Below, in pieces: positions 7,780 through 17,468 of a stretch of DNA of 45,297 nucleotides. The stretch's first letter is position 1. Each line of letters starts with the position of its first letter. The notes below the pieces were generated by a model, which saw nothing but the letters and a program-made list of their open reading frames with translations, was not told where the DNA came from and did no database searches. The stretch is from positions 1 to 45,297 of the forward strand of contig DATKAB010000107.1 of NCBI GenBank assembly GCA_035498555.1, given 5' to 3'. Position numbers and translations under genes: made by a program. This DNA is from Candidatus Sulfotelmatobacter sp. (GTDB taxonomy: Bacteria; Eisenbacteria; RBG-16-71-46).

Positions 7780-10559
7780 AGGCGGAAGCCAGGCGACTCG
7801 AAGAGGCGCGGGAGCGGGAGATTCCATGGAAGCGGTGGGGCCCGTACTTGAGCGAGCGGCAGTGGGGCACCGTGCGCGAGGACTACAGCGATTCCGGCGA
7901 CGCCTGGAACTACTTCAGCCACGATCATTCGCGTTCGCGCGCTTACCACTGGGGCGAGGACGGGCTGGCGGGATTCTCGGATGACCAGCAGCGGCTCTGC
8001 CTGGCGCTGGCGTTGTGGAACGGGAAGGACCCCATCCTCAAGGAGCGCCTGTTCGGGCTCACCAACAGCGAGGGGAATCACGGCGAGGACGTGAAGGAGT
8101 ACTACTACTACCTCGACTCCACCCCGACCCACTCCTACATGAAGTACCTCTACAAGTACCCGCAGGCGGCCTATCCCTACGACCAGCTGGTCGCGACCAA
8201 CCACTCGCGAGGCCGCGACCAGGGCGAGTACGAGCTGATCGACACCGGCGTCTTCAATGACGATCGCTACTTCGACGTGTTCGTCGAGTTCGCGAAGGCG
8301 TCACCCGAGGACATTCTCGTCCAGATCACGGTGCAGAACCGCGGGCCGGATTCCGCGGTGCTGCACGTGATCCCCACGCTCTGGTTTCGCAACACCTGGT
8401 CGTGGGGCGTCGACGTTCCGCGCCCGTCGCTGAGAGGCCTCGCGAAGACTGCGGGTCACGCCACGATCGAGGCCTCCCATGCGCAGATGGGTCAGCGGCT
8501 GCTCCGTTGCGAGGGCGCGCCCGAGCTGCTGTTCACCGAGAACGAGACCAATACCGAGCGACTGGCCGGCGTTCCCAATCGCACGCCCTTCGTGAAGGAC
8601 GGGATCCACGACGCGATCGTGCACGACCAGCGCGGCACCGTGAATCCGAAGCACGAGGGGACCAAGGCCGCGGCGCACTATGCGATCACCGTCCCCGGCC
8701 GCGGCTCCCACACTCTGCGCCTGCGACTGAGCGAGCCGGACGTGCCGGCGCGCGCGGCAAAGGGTCGGGCCCGCGCCGAGCATGCGGCCCACCCCGCGAC
8801 CGAACCCTTCGGCGATGAATTCGAATCCACGATGCAGGCTCGCCGCAAGGAGGCGGACGAATTCTACGCCTCGGTCATCCCGGCCTCGATCGGCCCCGAT
8901 GCGGGCAACGTGATGCGCCAGGCGCTGGCCGGCATGCTGTGGTCCAAGCAGTACTTCTACTACGACGTGAACCGGTGGCTCCAGGAGCGGGGCGTGGATC
9001 CGTTCAAGCCCGGGCAGCGCAACTCCCGGAACGACCACTGGCACCACATGTACAACGCCGACATCATCTCGATGCCCGACAAGTGGGAGTACCCCTGGTA
9101 TGCCGCCTGGGACCTGGCCTTCCACGTCATCGCGCTCTCCCTGGTGGACGAGGAGTTTGGAAAGGAGCAGCTCTCGCTGGTGCTTCAGGATCGCTATCTC
9201 CATCCGAACGGGCAGATTCCGGCCTACGAATGGAACTTCAGCGACGTCAATCCGCCGGTCCATGCCTGGGCGACGATCTTCACCCACCGACTTCAGCGCG
9301 CCCGGCGCGGTCGGGTGGATTACGGCTGGCTCGAACGCTCCTTCCAGAAGCTGCTCCTGAACTTCACCTGGTGGGTGAACCGCAAGGATCGCTCCGGGAA
9401 CAACGTGTTCGAGGGAGGCTTCCTCGGCCTCGACAACATCGGCGTGTTCGATCGCAGCTCGCCGCTGCCGACCGGCGGCTATCTCGAGCAGGCCGACGGC
9501 ACCGCGTGGATGGCGCTGTTCTGCCAGACCATGCTCGAGATCGCGGTCGAGCTGGCGATGGTGAAGCCCGCCTACGGCGAGCTGACGCTCAAGTTCGTGG
9601 AACACTACCTGTGGATCGCGTCCTCCATGGTGCACGCCGGTGGCGACACCGGCATGTGGGACGAGGAGGACGGCTTCTTCTACGACGTCCTGAGGCTGCC
9701 GGATGGGGGCGCCCAGCGGCTGAAAGTCCGCTCGATGGTCGGCCTGCTCCCGCTGTGCGCGGTCACGGTGTTCGAGGGCAAGTTCAGCGAGAAGTTCCCC
9801 GAGATGGCGCGACGACTGCGGGAATTCCTCGACTCGCGCCCCGAGCTGACGGCCTTCATGCATGATCCGACCCGGCCCGGCGTGGCCAATCGCCGGCTGG
9901 CCTCGGTGCTGAACGAGAACAAGCTTCGTCGCGTGCTGGCGAAGATGCTCGACGAGAATGAGTTCCTCAGCCCCTACGGCATCCGGTCGCTCTCCCGCTT
10001 CCACGCCGAGCATCCGTTCGTGCTCGATGTGGGCGGCCGCGAGTTCCGGGTGGACTACCTGCCCGGGGAATCCGACTCCGGCATGTTCGGCGGGAACTCC
10101 AACTGGCGGGGACCGATTTGGATGCCGGTGAACGCGCTGATCGTGCGCGCGCTGCTCCAGTACTACACGTACTTCGGCGACGCCTTGAAGGTGGAGTGCC
10201 CGACCGGTTCCGGCCGGCAGATGACGCTCTACCAGGTGGCCGAGGAGATCTCGCGCCGCCTGGGCACGATCTTCACTCGCGACCGGGACGCGCACCGGCC
10301 GGTCAACGGGGGAACCGCGAAGTTCCAGGATGACCCGCACTGGCGTGATCTCATCACCTTCTACGAGTACTTCCACGGCGACAGCGGCCTGGGGCTCGGC
10401 GCCAGTCATCAGACCGGCTGGACCGGCATCATCGCTCGACTGATGCATTTGTTCGCCACCACGACACCCGAGCAGGTGCTCGAGCTGGGGAAGGCGGCCG
10501 CGGTCGTCGAAACCACGACCGGCGAGCACCGCGAGCCGGCCGGAGTGGTCGGCGGCTGA
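7776..10559 (+). CDS. GH63-like glucosidase (mannosyl-oligosaccharide glucosidase-type)
   Basis: A 927-residue protein without a signal peptide, hence probably cytoplasmic. The N-terminal half (about 1-350) is a beta-rich domain typical of the long bacterial relatives of GH63, opening with '[12 protein letters not shown]' and '[16 protein letters not shown]'. The C-terminal (alpha/alpha)6-like domain contains '[20 protein letters not shown]', '[16 protein letters not shown]' with the Asp expected to be the general acid in this clan, '[20 protein letters not shown]' and '[15 protein letters not shown]'. Members act on alpha-glucosidic bonds in small glucosides or glycogen-like substrates; the exact substrate cannot be read from sequence. 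It is coupled to the SemiSWEET gene and followed ten bases later by the GH13 enzyme, so the three look like one glucoside-handling unit. Confidence 0.82.
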   Translation: MKAEARRLEEAREREIPWKRWGPYLSERQWGTVREDYSDSGDAWNYFSHDHSRSRAYHWGEDGLAGFSDDQQRLCLALALWNGKDPILKERLFGLTNSEGNHGEDVKEYYYYLDSTPTHSYMKYLYKYPQAAYPYDQLVATNHSRGRDQGEYELIDTGVFNDDRYFDVFVEFAKASPEDILVQITVQNRGPDSAVLHVIPTLWFRNTWSWGVDVPRPSLRGLAKTAGHATIEASHAQMGQRLLRCEGAPELLFTENETNTERLAGVPNRTPFVKDGIHDAIVHDQRGTVNPKHEGTKAAAHYAITVPGRGSHTLRLRLSEPDVPARAAKGRARAEHAAHPATEPFGDEFESTMQARRKEADEFYASVIPASIGPDAGNVMRQALAGMLWSKQYFYYDVNRWLQERGVDPFKPGQRNSRNDHWHHMYNADIISMPDKWEYPWYAAWDLAFHVIALSLVDEEFGKEQLSLVLQDRYLHPNGQIPAYEWNFSDVNPPVHAWATIFTHRLQRARRGRVDYGWLERSFQKLLLNFTWWVNRKDRSGNNVFEGGFLGLDNIGVFDRSSPLPTGGYLEQADGTAWMALFCQTMLEIAVELAMVKPAYGELTLKFVEHYLWIASSMVHAGGDTGMWDEEDGFFYDVLRLPDGGAQRLKVRSMVGLLPLCAVTVFEGKFSEKFPEMARRLREFLDSRPELTAFMHDPTRPGVANRRLASVLNENKLRRVLAKMLDENEFLSPYGIRSLSRFHAEHPFVLDVGGREFRVDYLPGESDSGMFGGNSNWRGPIWMPVNALIVRALLQYYTYFGDALKVECPTGSGRQMTLYQVAEEISRRLGTIFTRDRDAHRPVNGGTAKFQDDPHWRDLITFYEYFHGDSGLGLGASHQTGWTGIIARLMHLFATTTPEQVLELGKAAAVVETTTGEHREPAGVVGG

Positions 10560-10569
10560 GAGATCCGAT

Positions 10570-12051
10570 GTGAAGCGGCCCCGCTATCCGTCGCTCCTTC
10601 AGATCAATACGCGCGTCTGGCTGGCGGCACGATCCCGAATTCTGGGGCGCGCCGCCACGCTCGACGACGTACCCGACGCCGAGCTCGACTCGATCACATC
10701 ACTGGGCTTCGACTGGGTGTGGCTGCTGAGCGTCTGGAGAACCGGGCCCGCCGGCCGAAAGGTGGCGCGCGAACATGCCGGGTGGCGCCGGGAGTTCCAG
10801 GCGACGTTGCCCGATCTGCGCGAAGATGACATCGGCGGTTCGGGGTTCGCGGTTGCCGGCTACACGGTGGCCGAGCCGCTGGGTGGCGGGCCGGCGCTGG
10901 CCCGGATGCGCGAACGGCTGGGCAGTCGCGGCATTCGCCTGATGCTCGACTTCGTTCCCAATCACACCGCGCTCGATCATCCCTGGGTCGAGAGTCACCC
11001 CGAATACTATGTCCGCGGATCCGAGCTGGATCTGGCGCGCGAGCCCCGCAACTACGTGTGGGTGAAGCGCGCCGGCGGGGATCAGCTGCTCGCCCACGGC
11101 CGCGATCCGAACTTTCCCGGCTGGCCCGACACGCTGCAGCTCGACTACGCGAATCCCGAAACCCAGACCGCCATGCGCGGCGAGCTGCTCGAGATCGCGG
11201 GCCAATGCGACGGGGTGCGCTGCGACATGGCGATGCTGGTGCTGCCCGAGGTGTTCGAGCGCACCTGGGGTGCCCGCGCGCAGCCGTTCTGGCCCGAGGC
11301 GATCCGGGCGGTGCGCGAACGCGCGCCGGGCTTCTGCCTCATGGCCGAGGCCTACTGGGATCTCGAGTGGACGCTGCAGCAGCAGGGCTTTGACTACACC
11401 TACGACAAGCGCCTGTACGATCGGTTGCGGGCCGGAGTCGCGCGCCCGGTGCGCGAGCACCTGATGGCCGAGCTCGACTACCAGAACAAGCTGGCGCGCT
11501 TCCTCGAGAATCACGACGAGCCGCGCGCGGCCGCGACCTTCGCCTCGGGGCAGCATCAGGCTGCCGCGCTGATCACCTTTCTCGCGCCCGGAATGCGCTT
11601 CCTGCATCAGGGGCAGCTCGAGGGCCGCACGGTTCGCATTTCGCCGCATCTGATTCGCGCGCCGGAGGAACCGACGAATCAAGAGCTCAACCACTTCTAT
11701 CTGCGGCTGCTCGATCTGCTCCGCCGGCCACTGGTGCGCGAGGGCCGTTGGCGGTTGCTCGAGTGCGCGCCGGCGTGGGAAGGAAACTGGACCTGGGACT
11801 GCTTCGTGGCGTTCGCCTGGGAAGGCGAGAGCGCCGAGCGCCTGATCGTGGCCGTGAACTACTCCGACCACGCGAGCCAGTGCCTCGCTCGTCTGCCCTT
11901 CGGTGATCTCGCCGGACGACGCTGGCGGCTGAGCGACACGCTCAGTGACTCGGTTCGCGATCGTGACGGCGAGGTGCTTGCCGGGCGCGGCCTCGATCTC
12001 GAGTTGCCGGCCTGGGGGTTCAGCGCCCCAAGGTTGGAGGCGATTCGCTGA
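10570..12051 (+). CDS. GH13 alpha-amylase family glycosidase
   Basis: A 493-residue (beta/alpha)8 enzyme of the alpha-amylase family. The four conserved regions are visible: 'LMLDFVPNHT' (about 124-133), 'CDGVRCDMAML' with nucleophile Asp219, 'CLMAEAYWD' with acid/base Glu260, and 'FLENHDEPRA' with Asp316 as the stabilising residue. There is no signal peptide. The N-terminus 'YPSLLQINTRVWL' and the compact C-terminal beta domain resemble intracellular alpha-glucan or trehalose-related enzymes, but the specificity is not resolved. It starts at a GTG directly after an overlapping out-of-frame ATG-TGA, with GAGAGA upstream. It ends ten bases from the convergent flgK stop, with no obvious terminator between them. 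Confidence 0.88.
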   Translation: MKRPRYPSLLQINTRVWLAARSRILGRAATLDDVPDAELDSITSLGFDWVWLLSVWRTGPAGRKVAREHAGWRREFQATLPDLREDDIGGSGFAVAGYTVAEPLGGGPALARMRERLGSRGIRLMLDFVPNHTALDHPWVESHPEYYVRGSELDLAREPRNYVWVKRAGGDQLLAHGRDPNFPGWPDTLQLDYANPETQTAMRGELLEIAGQCDGVRCDMAMLVLPEVFERTWGARAQPFWPEAIRAVRERAPGFCLMAEAYWDLEWTLQQQGFDYTYDKRLYDRLRAGVARPVREHLMAELDYQNKLARFLENHDEPRAAATFASGQHQAAALITFLAPGMRFLHQGQLEGRTVRISPHLIRAPEEPTNQELNHFYLRLLDLLRRPLVREGRWRLLECAPAWEGNWTWDCFVAFAWEGESAERLIVAVNYSDHASQCLARLPFGDLAGRRWRLSDTLSDSVRDRDGEVLAGRGLDLELPAWGFSAPRLEAIR

Positions 12052-12061
12052 CCGCTCTCGG

Positions 12062-13435
12062 CTACGCCCCGGTCGCGGTGGTCATGTTGAGCAGGGTCTG
12101 GAGCATGGTGTCGGCCGCGGTGACGATCTTGGCGGCCGCCGAGTAGGCCTGCTGCTGGCCGATCAGGTTCACCATCTCCTCGTCCACCGACACGCCACCG
12201 ACGCTCTGCCGCAGCCCGTCGTCGTGATCCCGAAGCGTCTGCTGCACGCTGACATCCTGATCGGCGTTCTGAACGCCCGCGCCGATGTCGGCGGCGAAGC
12301 CGTTGTAGTACTCGCGCATGGTCTTGCCGCCGAGCGACAGGATCTGCTGATTGCCGAGAGCCGACAGGGCGAGGGCGGTGTTGCCGTCGCCGGGCGCGGC
12401 GGTGCTGGCAGCCGCGATCTGATCCGTCGAACCCTGCACGGCCGCCGAGAGCTGAATGTTGCCGGCGGTGGTGCCGGCCGGATCGAAGAAGTCCACGCCG
12501 GTCGAGCCGTTGAGCGTGTAGCCGAGCCGGTGCAGATTGTTGACCTGGGTCACCGCGGCGTTGGCGAAGGCGTCGAGTTGCGCCTTCATGCCGGGCAGCG
12601 TGTGGGTGACCAGGTCGGTGAGCGCGCTCAGGCTGCCGGCGCCGGTGTTGACCGCGGGACCGGTCGGCGTGGTACCCACGCCCCAACCGCCGCCCACCGG
12701 GACCACCGAGAGCGAGTGCGACTGGCCACCTTCGACCAGCGAGACGTCGCCAAACCTGATGTTGACGCTGCCATCGGACTGCGGCGTCACCTGAACGCTG
12801 CCGTAGGTCGAGAGCTGGTCGATCAGGTTGTCGCGCTGATCCATCAGGTCGGGTGAGTTGGCGGCGCCCGAGCCGGCGATCTTGTTGTTGAGCTGGGCGA
12901 GCTGGTCGGCGAGCTGGTTGACGTCGCTCACCTGGCTCTGCAGGCGCGAAATGCCCTCCTGCTGCGCCTGGTCGATCGAGCCCGAGACGCGATGCATCTG
13001 ATCCACGAATCGCTGCGCCGCGGCGCGGGTCAGTTCGCGCTGCGGGCCGCTGGTGGGATCGTTGGCGAGATCGGCAAACGACTGCATCATGCCGTCGAAG
13101 GCGGCGCCGATGCTCGAATCCGACGGCTCCATCAGCGCGCTGTTGACGGTGCTGAGCAGGTCGAAGCGCGTTTGCGCGTTGCCGAGCGATCCCGAGTCGC
13201 CCCGGACCGAGATGTCGAGAAACGCGTCGCGGATCCGCGTGATGCCGGTGTCGGTCACCCCGCGGCCGATCGCGCCCCACGGCGACTGATCGGGCGTCTC
13301 CGAGACCAGATCGAGCCGCTGGCGCGTGTAGCCGGGCGTGTTGGCGTTGGCGACGTTGTGAGACGTCACCGCCATCGCGCGCTGTTGCTCGAGCAGCGCC
13401 GAGCGGGCAATGCTGAGCAGGCTGATCAGTGACAT
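12062..13435 (-). CDS. flgK: Hook-filament junction protein FlgK (HAP1)
   Basis: FlgK (457 residues) joins the hook to the filament. The N-terminus 'SLLSIARSALLEQQRAMAVT' with 'HNVANANTPGYTRQRLDL' is the rod/hook family signature, and the C-terminus 'SVDEEMVNLIGQQQAYSAAA' with 'TADTMLQTLLNMTT' is the matching coiled-coil partner. The middle (about 90-330) contains the FlgK helices and a domain with 'TGVDFFDPAG'. It is the last gene of the flgF operon; flgN, which encodes its probable export chaperone, ends one base before its start. Confidence 0.95.
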   Translation of the reverse strand: MSLISLLSIARSALLEQQRAMAVTSHNVANANTPGYTRQRLDLVSETPDQSPWGAIGRGVTDTGITRIRDAFLDISVRGDSGSLGNAQTRFDLLSTVNSALMEPSDSSIGAAFDGMMQSFADLANDPTSGPQRELTRAAAQRFVDQMHRVSGSIDQAQQEGISRLQSQVSDVNQLADQLAQLNNKIAGSGAANSPDLMDQRDNLIDQLSTYGSVQVTPQSDGSVNIRFGDVSLVEGGQSHSLSVVPVGGGWGVGTTPTGPAVNTGAGSLSALTDLVTHTLPGMKAQLDAFANAAVTQVNNLHRLGYTLNGSTGVDFFDPAGTTAGNIQLSAAVQGSTDQIAAASTAAPGDGNTALALSALGNQQILSLGGKTMREYYNGFAADIGAGVQNADQDVSVQQTLRDHDDGLRQSVGGVSVDEEMVNLIGQQQAYSAAAKIVTAADTMLQTLLNMTTATGA

Positions 13436-13436
13436 C

Positions 13437-13916
13437 TCATCCCCTCCGATCGAAAAGACAGCCCGGCGACGGGCGCTCTTCGCCCCGCTCGCCCGGCCCG
13501 TAGGTGGGAGCCCCGCCCAGCGACGAGAACAGTTCCTGGAGGAACGCTTCGCCCGAGGCCATGATGCGCTGCAGCACTTCGCGATTGACGGCCGCGATCC
13601 GCGCGACTTCGAGCGCCGCGGCGCGTACGCGCTGCTGCGACGGCTCGAGCTCGGCCGCGCGTGCCGGCGACGCCGGATACCGCGACGCCAGCTCCTGACG
13701 CCGATGGCGCAGAGCGTCGAGCGTGAGCAGCAGGCGCTGCATGTCGTCGGCGCCCGTGTTCACGTCAACGACACGGTTCTTGACGACCGCCTCGCGCTGG
13801 CGAAGCAGCTGGTCGCGCAGCTCGCCGAGCAGCGCGACCTCGCGCTCCATCAACTGCGGCCAGGCCTCCGGCGACGACTCGTCGAGCTGCATGTTGCCTT
13901 CCAGGGTCGGGCTCAC
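13437..13916 (-). CDS. flgN: FlgN-like flagellar export chaperone
   Basis: A 159-residue mostly helical protein with the pattern of FlgN, the cytoplasmic chaperone that delivers FlgK and FlgL to the export gate. The visible features are long amphipathic helices with many Leu and Glu/Arg: 'LMEREVALLGELRDQLLRQR', 'DDMQRLLLTLDALRHRRQEL' and 'ARIAAVNREVLQRIM'. The family is poorly conserved, so the call also rests on its position between flgJ and flgK. It starts with GTG overlapping the flgJ stop (GTGA). The C-terminal 25 residues are Gly/Pro/Glu-rich and probably disordered. Confidence 0.78.
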   Translation of the reverse strand: MSPTLEGNMQLDESSPEAWPQLMEREVALLGELRDQLLRQREAVVKNRVVDVNTGADDMQRLLLTLDALRHRRQELASRYPASPARAAELEPSQQRVRAAALEVARIAAVNREVLQRIMASGEAFLQELFSSLGGAPTYGPGERGEERPSPGCLFDRRG

Positions 13917-14236
13917 GGCGCGGAGCCGCTCCCGTCCTTTTCGGGCGGCAGGCTGCGGCTGAGCTGGCGGTAGAGCGCCTCGCCCAGTCCGCGATCGAAG
14001 CGCTGAGCGGCCTGGCCGGCCATCGCGTCGTCGAGCATGGACGTGAACATCTTCTCCCCCTGCGATGCACCCATCAGGTCGTCGGACGGCGTCGCTTCCC
14101 GCATCGCCGCGAACAGTTGCTGCACGAACACGCCCTCGAGCTCGTGCGACGCCTTGCGAAGCTTCGCGTGCTGGCTCTCGGGCGCCGGATTCGAGGCGCC
14201 CCTGCCGATTTCGCCCACTCCCGGCAGCGGTTTCAT
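13913..14236 (-). CDS. flgJ: FlgJ-type rod-binding protein without a muramidase domain
   Basis: A 107-residue protein matching the N-terminal rod-cap domain of FlgJ: 'KLRKASHELEGVFVQQLFAAMREA', 'GEKMFTSMLDDAMAGQAAQ' and 'RGLGEALYRQLSR' (each quoted only in part). FlgJ caps the growing rod. In many gammaproteobacteria it is fused to a peptidoglycan hydrolase of about 150 residues, which is absent here, so another enzyme must open the wall. Start and stop both overlap neighbours by four bases (ATGA with flgI upstream, GTGA with flgN downstream). Confidence 0.85.
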   Translation of the reverse strand: MKPLPGVGEIGRGASNPAPESQHAKLRKASHELEGVFVQQLFAAMREATPSDDLMGASQGEKMFTSMLDDAMAGQAAQRFDRGLGEALYRQLSRSLPPEKDGSGSAP

Positions 14237-15294
14237 CGCACCACCACCGGGGCGCTCAGCGCGCCGGCCGAACGCAGCGCCTCGAAGATCGCGACCAGGT
14301 CGTCGGGACGCGCGCCGGCCGCGTGCAGTCCCGCTGCTACGTCTTCCACCGCGGCAGGCGGGTCCATCCGCACCAGCCCCGTCGCTTCAGCGCGGCTGCC
14401 GCTCCCTCCGATCTGGAGCGTGATGCCGCGGTGGGTCACCACCGCCGCGCCGACCCGTACGTCGCCTCCGGCGACCACGGTGCCGTCACGGCTGTCGATT
14501 ACGATCTTCCCGGGCTCCTCGGCCGTCACCATCAGGGTGTCCACGGCGGCGAGGAACTCGAGGTAAGTCTCGGCTCGGGTGGGTCCGGGGTTGAGGGCCA
14601 CCGCCCCGGGATCGCGCACCTTCGCGGTGCCCGCCCCGAACGAGGCGTTGATCGCCGCGGCAACCCGTTGCGCGGTGACGAGGTTGGGCTGGCGCATCAC
14701 CAGCACGCTGTCGGGGATTCCACCGGTTCCGGGGACCTCGGCCTCGAGGATGCCGCCCTCGGCAATGCGTCCTGCATTGGCGCGCTGCCAGTACGAGCGC
14801 GTGTCGCCGTTGCTCGAAACGTAGAGCGGCCCCTGCGCGCTCCCCAGCACCGGCTGATCGGGCCCGGCGGCGAGCGGCGTCATCCACAGCACCCCGCCGC
14901 GCAACGAGGTCGCGTCGCCGAGCGCCGCGACCTGCACTTCGAAGCGGCCCCCGGGTTTCAGGAACGGAGAAATCTCGGCGGTCACCAGCACCGCCGCGAC
15001 GTCGCGCGGGCGAAGATGATCGGGCGGGACGTCGATGTCGAAGCGATGGAGCAGATTGACGATCGAGCGCACCGTCGGCGTCTGGGAGCCGATGCCGCCA
15101 AAGGCGCGATCGCCGCTGCCGTCGAGCCCGGTCACCAGGCCATAGCCGACCAGGCGCACCGGCGTCTCTCCGGCGTGCTGGGTCAGATCGCCGACGCGCG
15201 CCGGAGCGGCGAGCGCGAGTGATGTCCAGAGGCACGCCAGGACGAGCGTCGCGGCCAGCGCCGCGGGAAGCGCGTGAGAGGCGCGATCGCTCAT
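14233..15294 (-). CDS. flgI: Flagellar P-ring protein FlgI
   Basis: FlgI (353 residues) forms the periplasmic P-ring bushing around the rod. It starts at the ATG at 15294, which overlaps the flgH stop (ATGA); the open frame reaches further up through flgH in another frame, which is spurious. A signal peptide lies at about residues 1-29. The mature start 'ARVGDLTQHAGETPVRLVGYGLVTGLDGSGDR' (quoted here as a family landmark, shortened: RVGDLTQ, VGYGLVTGLDGSGD) is a textbook FlgI N-terminus. Further landmarks are 'NLLHRFDIDVPPDHLRPRDVA', read in pieces as FDIDVPP and RDVAAVLVTAE, and the C-terminal 'DLVAIFEALRSAGAL'. Confidence 0.95.
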   Translation of the reverse strand: MSDRASHALPAALAATLVLACLWTSLALAAPARVGDLTQHAGETPVRLVGYGLVTGLDGSGDRAFGGIGSQTPTVRSIVNLLHRFDIDVPPDHLRPRDVAAVLVTAEISPFLKPGGRFEVQVAALGDATSLRGGVLWMTPLAAGPDQPVLGSAQGPLYVSSNGDTRSYWQRANAGRIAEGGILEAEVPGTGGIPDSVLVMRQPNLVTAQRVAAAINASFGAGTAKVRDPGAVALNPGPTRAETYLEFLAAVDTLMVTAEEPGKIVIDSRDGTVVAGGDVRVGAAVVTHRGITLQIGGSGSRAEATGLVRMDPPAAVEDVAAGLHAAGARPDDLVAIFEALRSAGALSAPVVVR

Positions 15295-15932
15295 GGCCAG
15301 ATCGCTCCGATCAGCTTGCCGATGAATCCATTCCGCGGACCCATCTTCTTCCCGGTGTAGAGGATCTCGGCGTCGGCGATCCGGCTCGAGTCCACGCGGT
15401 TGCCGCCGGTCACGTCCTGCGGGCGCACCAGACCCTTCAGCGTCACGGTCTGCGGGCGGCCGTCGACCGTCACCTTCTTGCTGCCCTCGATCTGCGCGAG
15501 TCCCTCGGGTGTGATCGCCACCACCTTCACGGTCAGCGTGGCGGTGAGATTGCCGAGTCGCTTCGCTTCGCCGGTGTCGTTCGACTGACCGGTGAGCCCG
15601 GTGGCGACGTGAGTCTCGCCCACCGCGGTGGTTCCGTTGGCGGTGGCGTCGAGCGTGCCCTTCTGGCTGCGGTCGGCCTTCGACACCTGGCTCACCTGCT
15701 CCTGCGACTGGGTCTTCTCGCTCACCACCACGGTGAGCAGATCGCCGGGCCTGAGCGGCATGCGATCCGAGGTCCACGACGCCATGGCCAGAGTTCGCAC
15801 TGGCGGTGTCGCCGGCGCCGGAGTGGCGGCGACATCGTTCTGAGCGCGCGCGGCGCGAACGCCGACCGCGGCGAGCAGCACGAGCGCGAGCGCCGCGGCC
15901 AGCGTGCGCGCGGATTCACGGGCGATCTTCAT
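15291..15932 (-). CDS. flgH: Flagellar L-ring protein FlgH without a lipobox
   Basis: FlgH (213 residues) forms the outer-membrane L-ring. The core motifs are 'MPLRPGDLLTVVVSEKTQSQ', 'LTATLTVKVVAITPEGLAQI', 'GLVRPQDVTGGNRVDSSRIA' and the C-terminal 'GFIGKLIGAIWP'. In characterised species FlgH is a lipoprotein whose N-terminal Cys is acylated. Here the signal peptide (about residues 8-34) has no Cys near its end, so secretion by signal peptidase I is more likely. The start at ATG 15932 overlaps the flgA stop; no upstream start adds a Cys. Confidence 0.93.
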   Translation of the reverse strand: MKIARESARTLAAALALVLLAAVGVRAARAQNDVAATPAPATPPVRTLAMASWTSDRMPLRPGDLLTVVVSEKTQSQEQVSQVSKADRSQKGTLDATANGTTAVGETHVATGLTGQSNDTGEAKRLGNLTATLTVKVVAITPEGLAQIEGSKKVTVDGRPQTVTLKGLVRPQDVTGGNRVDSSRIADAEILYTGKKMGPRNGFIGKLIGAIWP

Positions 15933-16669
15933 GGTTGCTCCTTCCCGTCCAGCCGCACCACGCCGGGCGCGACCGCGATGCCGCTGAGACGTCCCTGCCG
16001 GTGCTGAACACGCACGCCCACGACGTCGCCGAGCCGCGCGTCGCCGAGCGCGACGCCGTCGAGGCGCACGCGAACTCCGCCGCGCTCCCACAGCACCGAC
16101 ACCGGCTTGCCGTTCTCGATCACCGCCGGCGGCGCAATCGCGGGCCACGCCAGTGGCTCGCCGCTTCTCACCGGACGCCGCACTTCCCAGCCCACGCCGG
16201 GCTGGCGCTCGCCCGGAGCAGCCGGCGGGCCGAAGCGCACGCGCGTCTCCTCGCCGATATCCGCCGCGCCGAGCCGTTCTCCCACCGCCATCGCCCGGGT
16301 CGCGACCTGCACCGTGGTGCTGACTCCGGCGTGCAGCCTCAGGGCGAGCGGGTCGCCGGCCGGACCGGCCACCACCGTGAACCAGCCACCGTCGCCGCCG
16401 AGCAGCCGCACCCGCGCGTCGGACTCGCCGAGGCGCGCGGCCGCGGCGGTCGCGGCGCGGGTCCATTCGAGCGCCACCTGATCCTCGGGAACCGACCACC
16501 GGCTCGCGACCTCGCGGCGCACCGATTGCTCGAACACCGAAGGCAGAACGTCCGGCTTGGGCGCGCCGGCGTCGGGCGCGCCGGGCGGCGCGTCGCCGGC
16601 GGCGACGCCCGCGAACAGCGCGAGCGCGAGCGCCGTGGCGGCGATCACCCGGTCAGCGGATGAGGTCAT
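15929..16669 (-). CDS. flgA: Flagellar P-ring assembly chaperone FlgA
   Basis: FlgA (246 residues) is the periplasmic chaperone for FlgI P-ring assembly. A signal peptide covers about residues 1-25. The N-terminal domain has 'VRREVASRWSVPEDQVALEW', and the C-terminal SAF/beta-clip region includes 'VATRAMAVGERLGAADI', 'RRPVRSGEPLAWPAIAPPAV', 'VSVLWERGGVRVRLDGVAL' and 'GDVVGVRVQHRQGRLSGIAV'. It overlaps flgG by 17 bases at its start and flgH by four at its stop. Its position between flgG and flgH agrees with a role just before the rings form. Confidence 0.92.
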   Translation of the reverse strand: MTSSADRVIAATALALALFAGVAAGDAPPGAPDAGAPKPDVLPSVFEQSVRREVASRWSVPEDQVALEWTRAATAAAARLGESDARVRLLGGDGGWFTVVAGPAGDPLALRLHAGVSTTVQVATRAMAVGERLGAADIGEETRVRFGPPAAPGERQPGVGWEVRRPVRSGEPLAWPAIAPPAVIENGKPVSVLWERGGVRVRLDGVALGDARLGDVVGVRVQHRQGRLSGIAVAPGVVRLDGKEQP

Positions 16670-17441
16670 TGGTCGCCTGCATCATCTGCTCGGCGGCGCT
16701 GATCGCCCGCGCGTTGATCTCGTAGGCGCGCTGCGCCGCGATCATGTCGGTCATCTCCTGAACGATCTCGACGTTGCTCGACTCGAGCGTGCCCTGCAGT
16801 ACGCGACCGAACCCCTCTTCCTCGGCGAAACCGGTGATCGGCTCGCCCGATGCGTCGGTCTGGACGTACTGGTTCTGCCCGATCGCCGAGAGGCCGTTGG
16901 GATTGAGGAAACGCGCCAGCTCGAGCTTGCCGACGTCGGTGGGGCTCGACGCTCCCGCGGTCATCACGCTCACGGTGCCGTCCTCGCCGACGCTGATGGT
17001 GGTCGCGTCCTGCGGAATGATCACGCCCGGCTGGACCACGTTGCCGCCGTTGGTGACCAGCGTGCCGCTCTCGGAGAGCGAGAAGCTCCCGTCGCGCGTG
17101 TAGGCGATGGTGCCGTCGGGCCGCTGGACCTGGAAGAAGCCGTCGCCGTCGAGCGCGAGGTCGAGCGGACGACCGGTCTGCTCGGGAGTGCCCTGGGTGT
17201 GCAGCCGCAGAACGCCGGCGATGCGAACACCCTTGCCGAACTGGATGGGCCCGATGGTCTCGTTGTTGTTATCGCCCACCGAACGCGCCGCCGCCACGGT
17301 CTCGTAGAGCACGTCTTCGAAGCTCGCGCGGCTGCGCTTGAAGCCGGTGGTGTTGACGTTGGCCAGATTGTTCGCAATCACGTCGATCATCCGCTGCTGC
17401 GCCATCATGCCGCTCGCGGAAGTCCTGAGGCTCGAGTTCAT
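16653..17441 (-). CDS. flgG: Flagellar distal rod protein FlgG
   Basis: FlgG (262 residues) builds the distal rod. The N-terminal rod signature 'ASGMMAQQRMIDVIANNLAN' runs into 'VNTTGFKRSRASFEDVLYE', and the C-terminus has 'LESSNVEIVQEMTDMIAAQR' and 'AYEINARAISAAEQMMQATN'. The length is the usual 260-262 residues. It lies 27 bases behind flgF, with the ribosome site GGAGAG close to its ATG. Confidence 0.96.
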   Translation of the reverse strand: MNSSLRTSASGMMAQQRMIDVIANNLANVNTTGFKRSRASFEDVLYETVAAARSVGDNNNETIGPIQFGKGVRIAGVLRLHTQGTPEQTGRPLDLALDGDGFFQVQRPDGTIAYTRDGSFSLSESGTLVTNGGNVVQPGVIIPQDATTISVGEDGTVSVMTAGASSPTDVGKLELARFLNPNGLSAIGQNQYVQTDASGEPITGFAEEEGFGRVLQGTLESSNVEIVQEMTDMIAAQRAYEINARAISAAEQMMQATNDLIR

Positions 17442-17468
17442 GGATGATTCTCTCCTTCCGGGGAACGG

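Noticed and set aside
12051-12062. A terminator between the convergent GH13 and flgK genes
   Set aside because: Only ten bases separate the stops, and no hairpin with a T-run is visible there.
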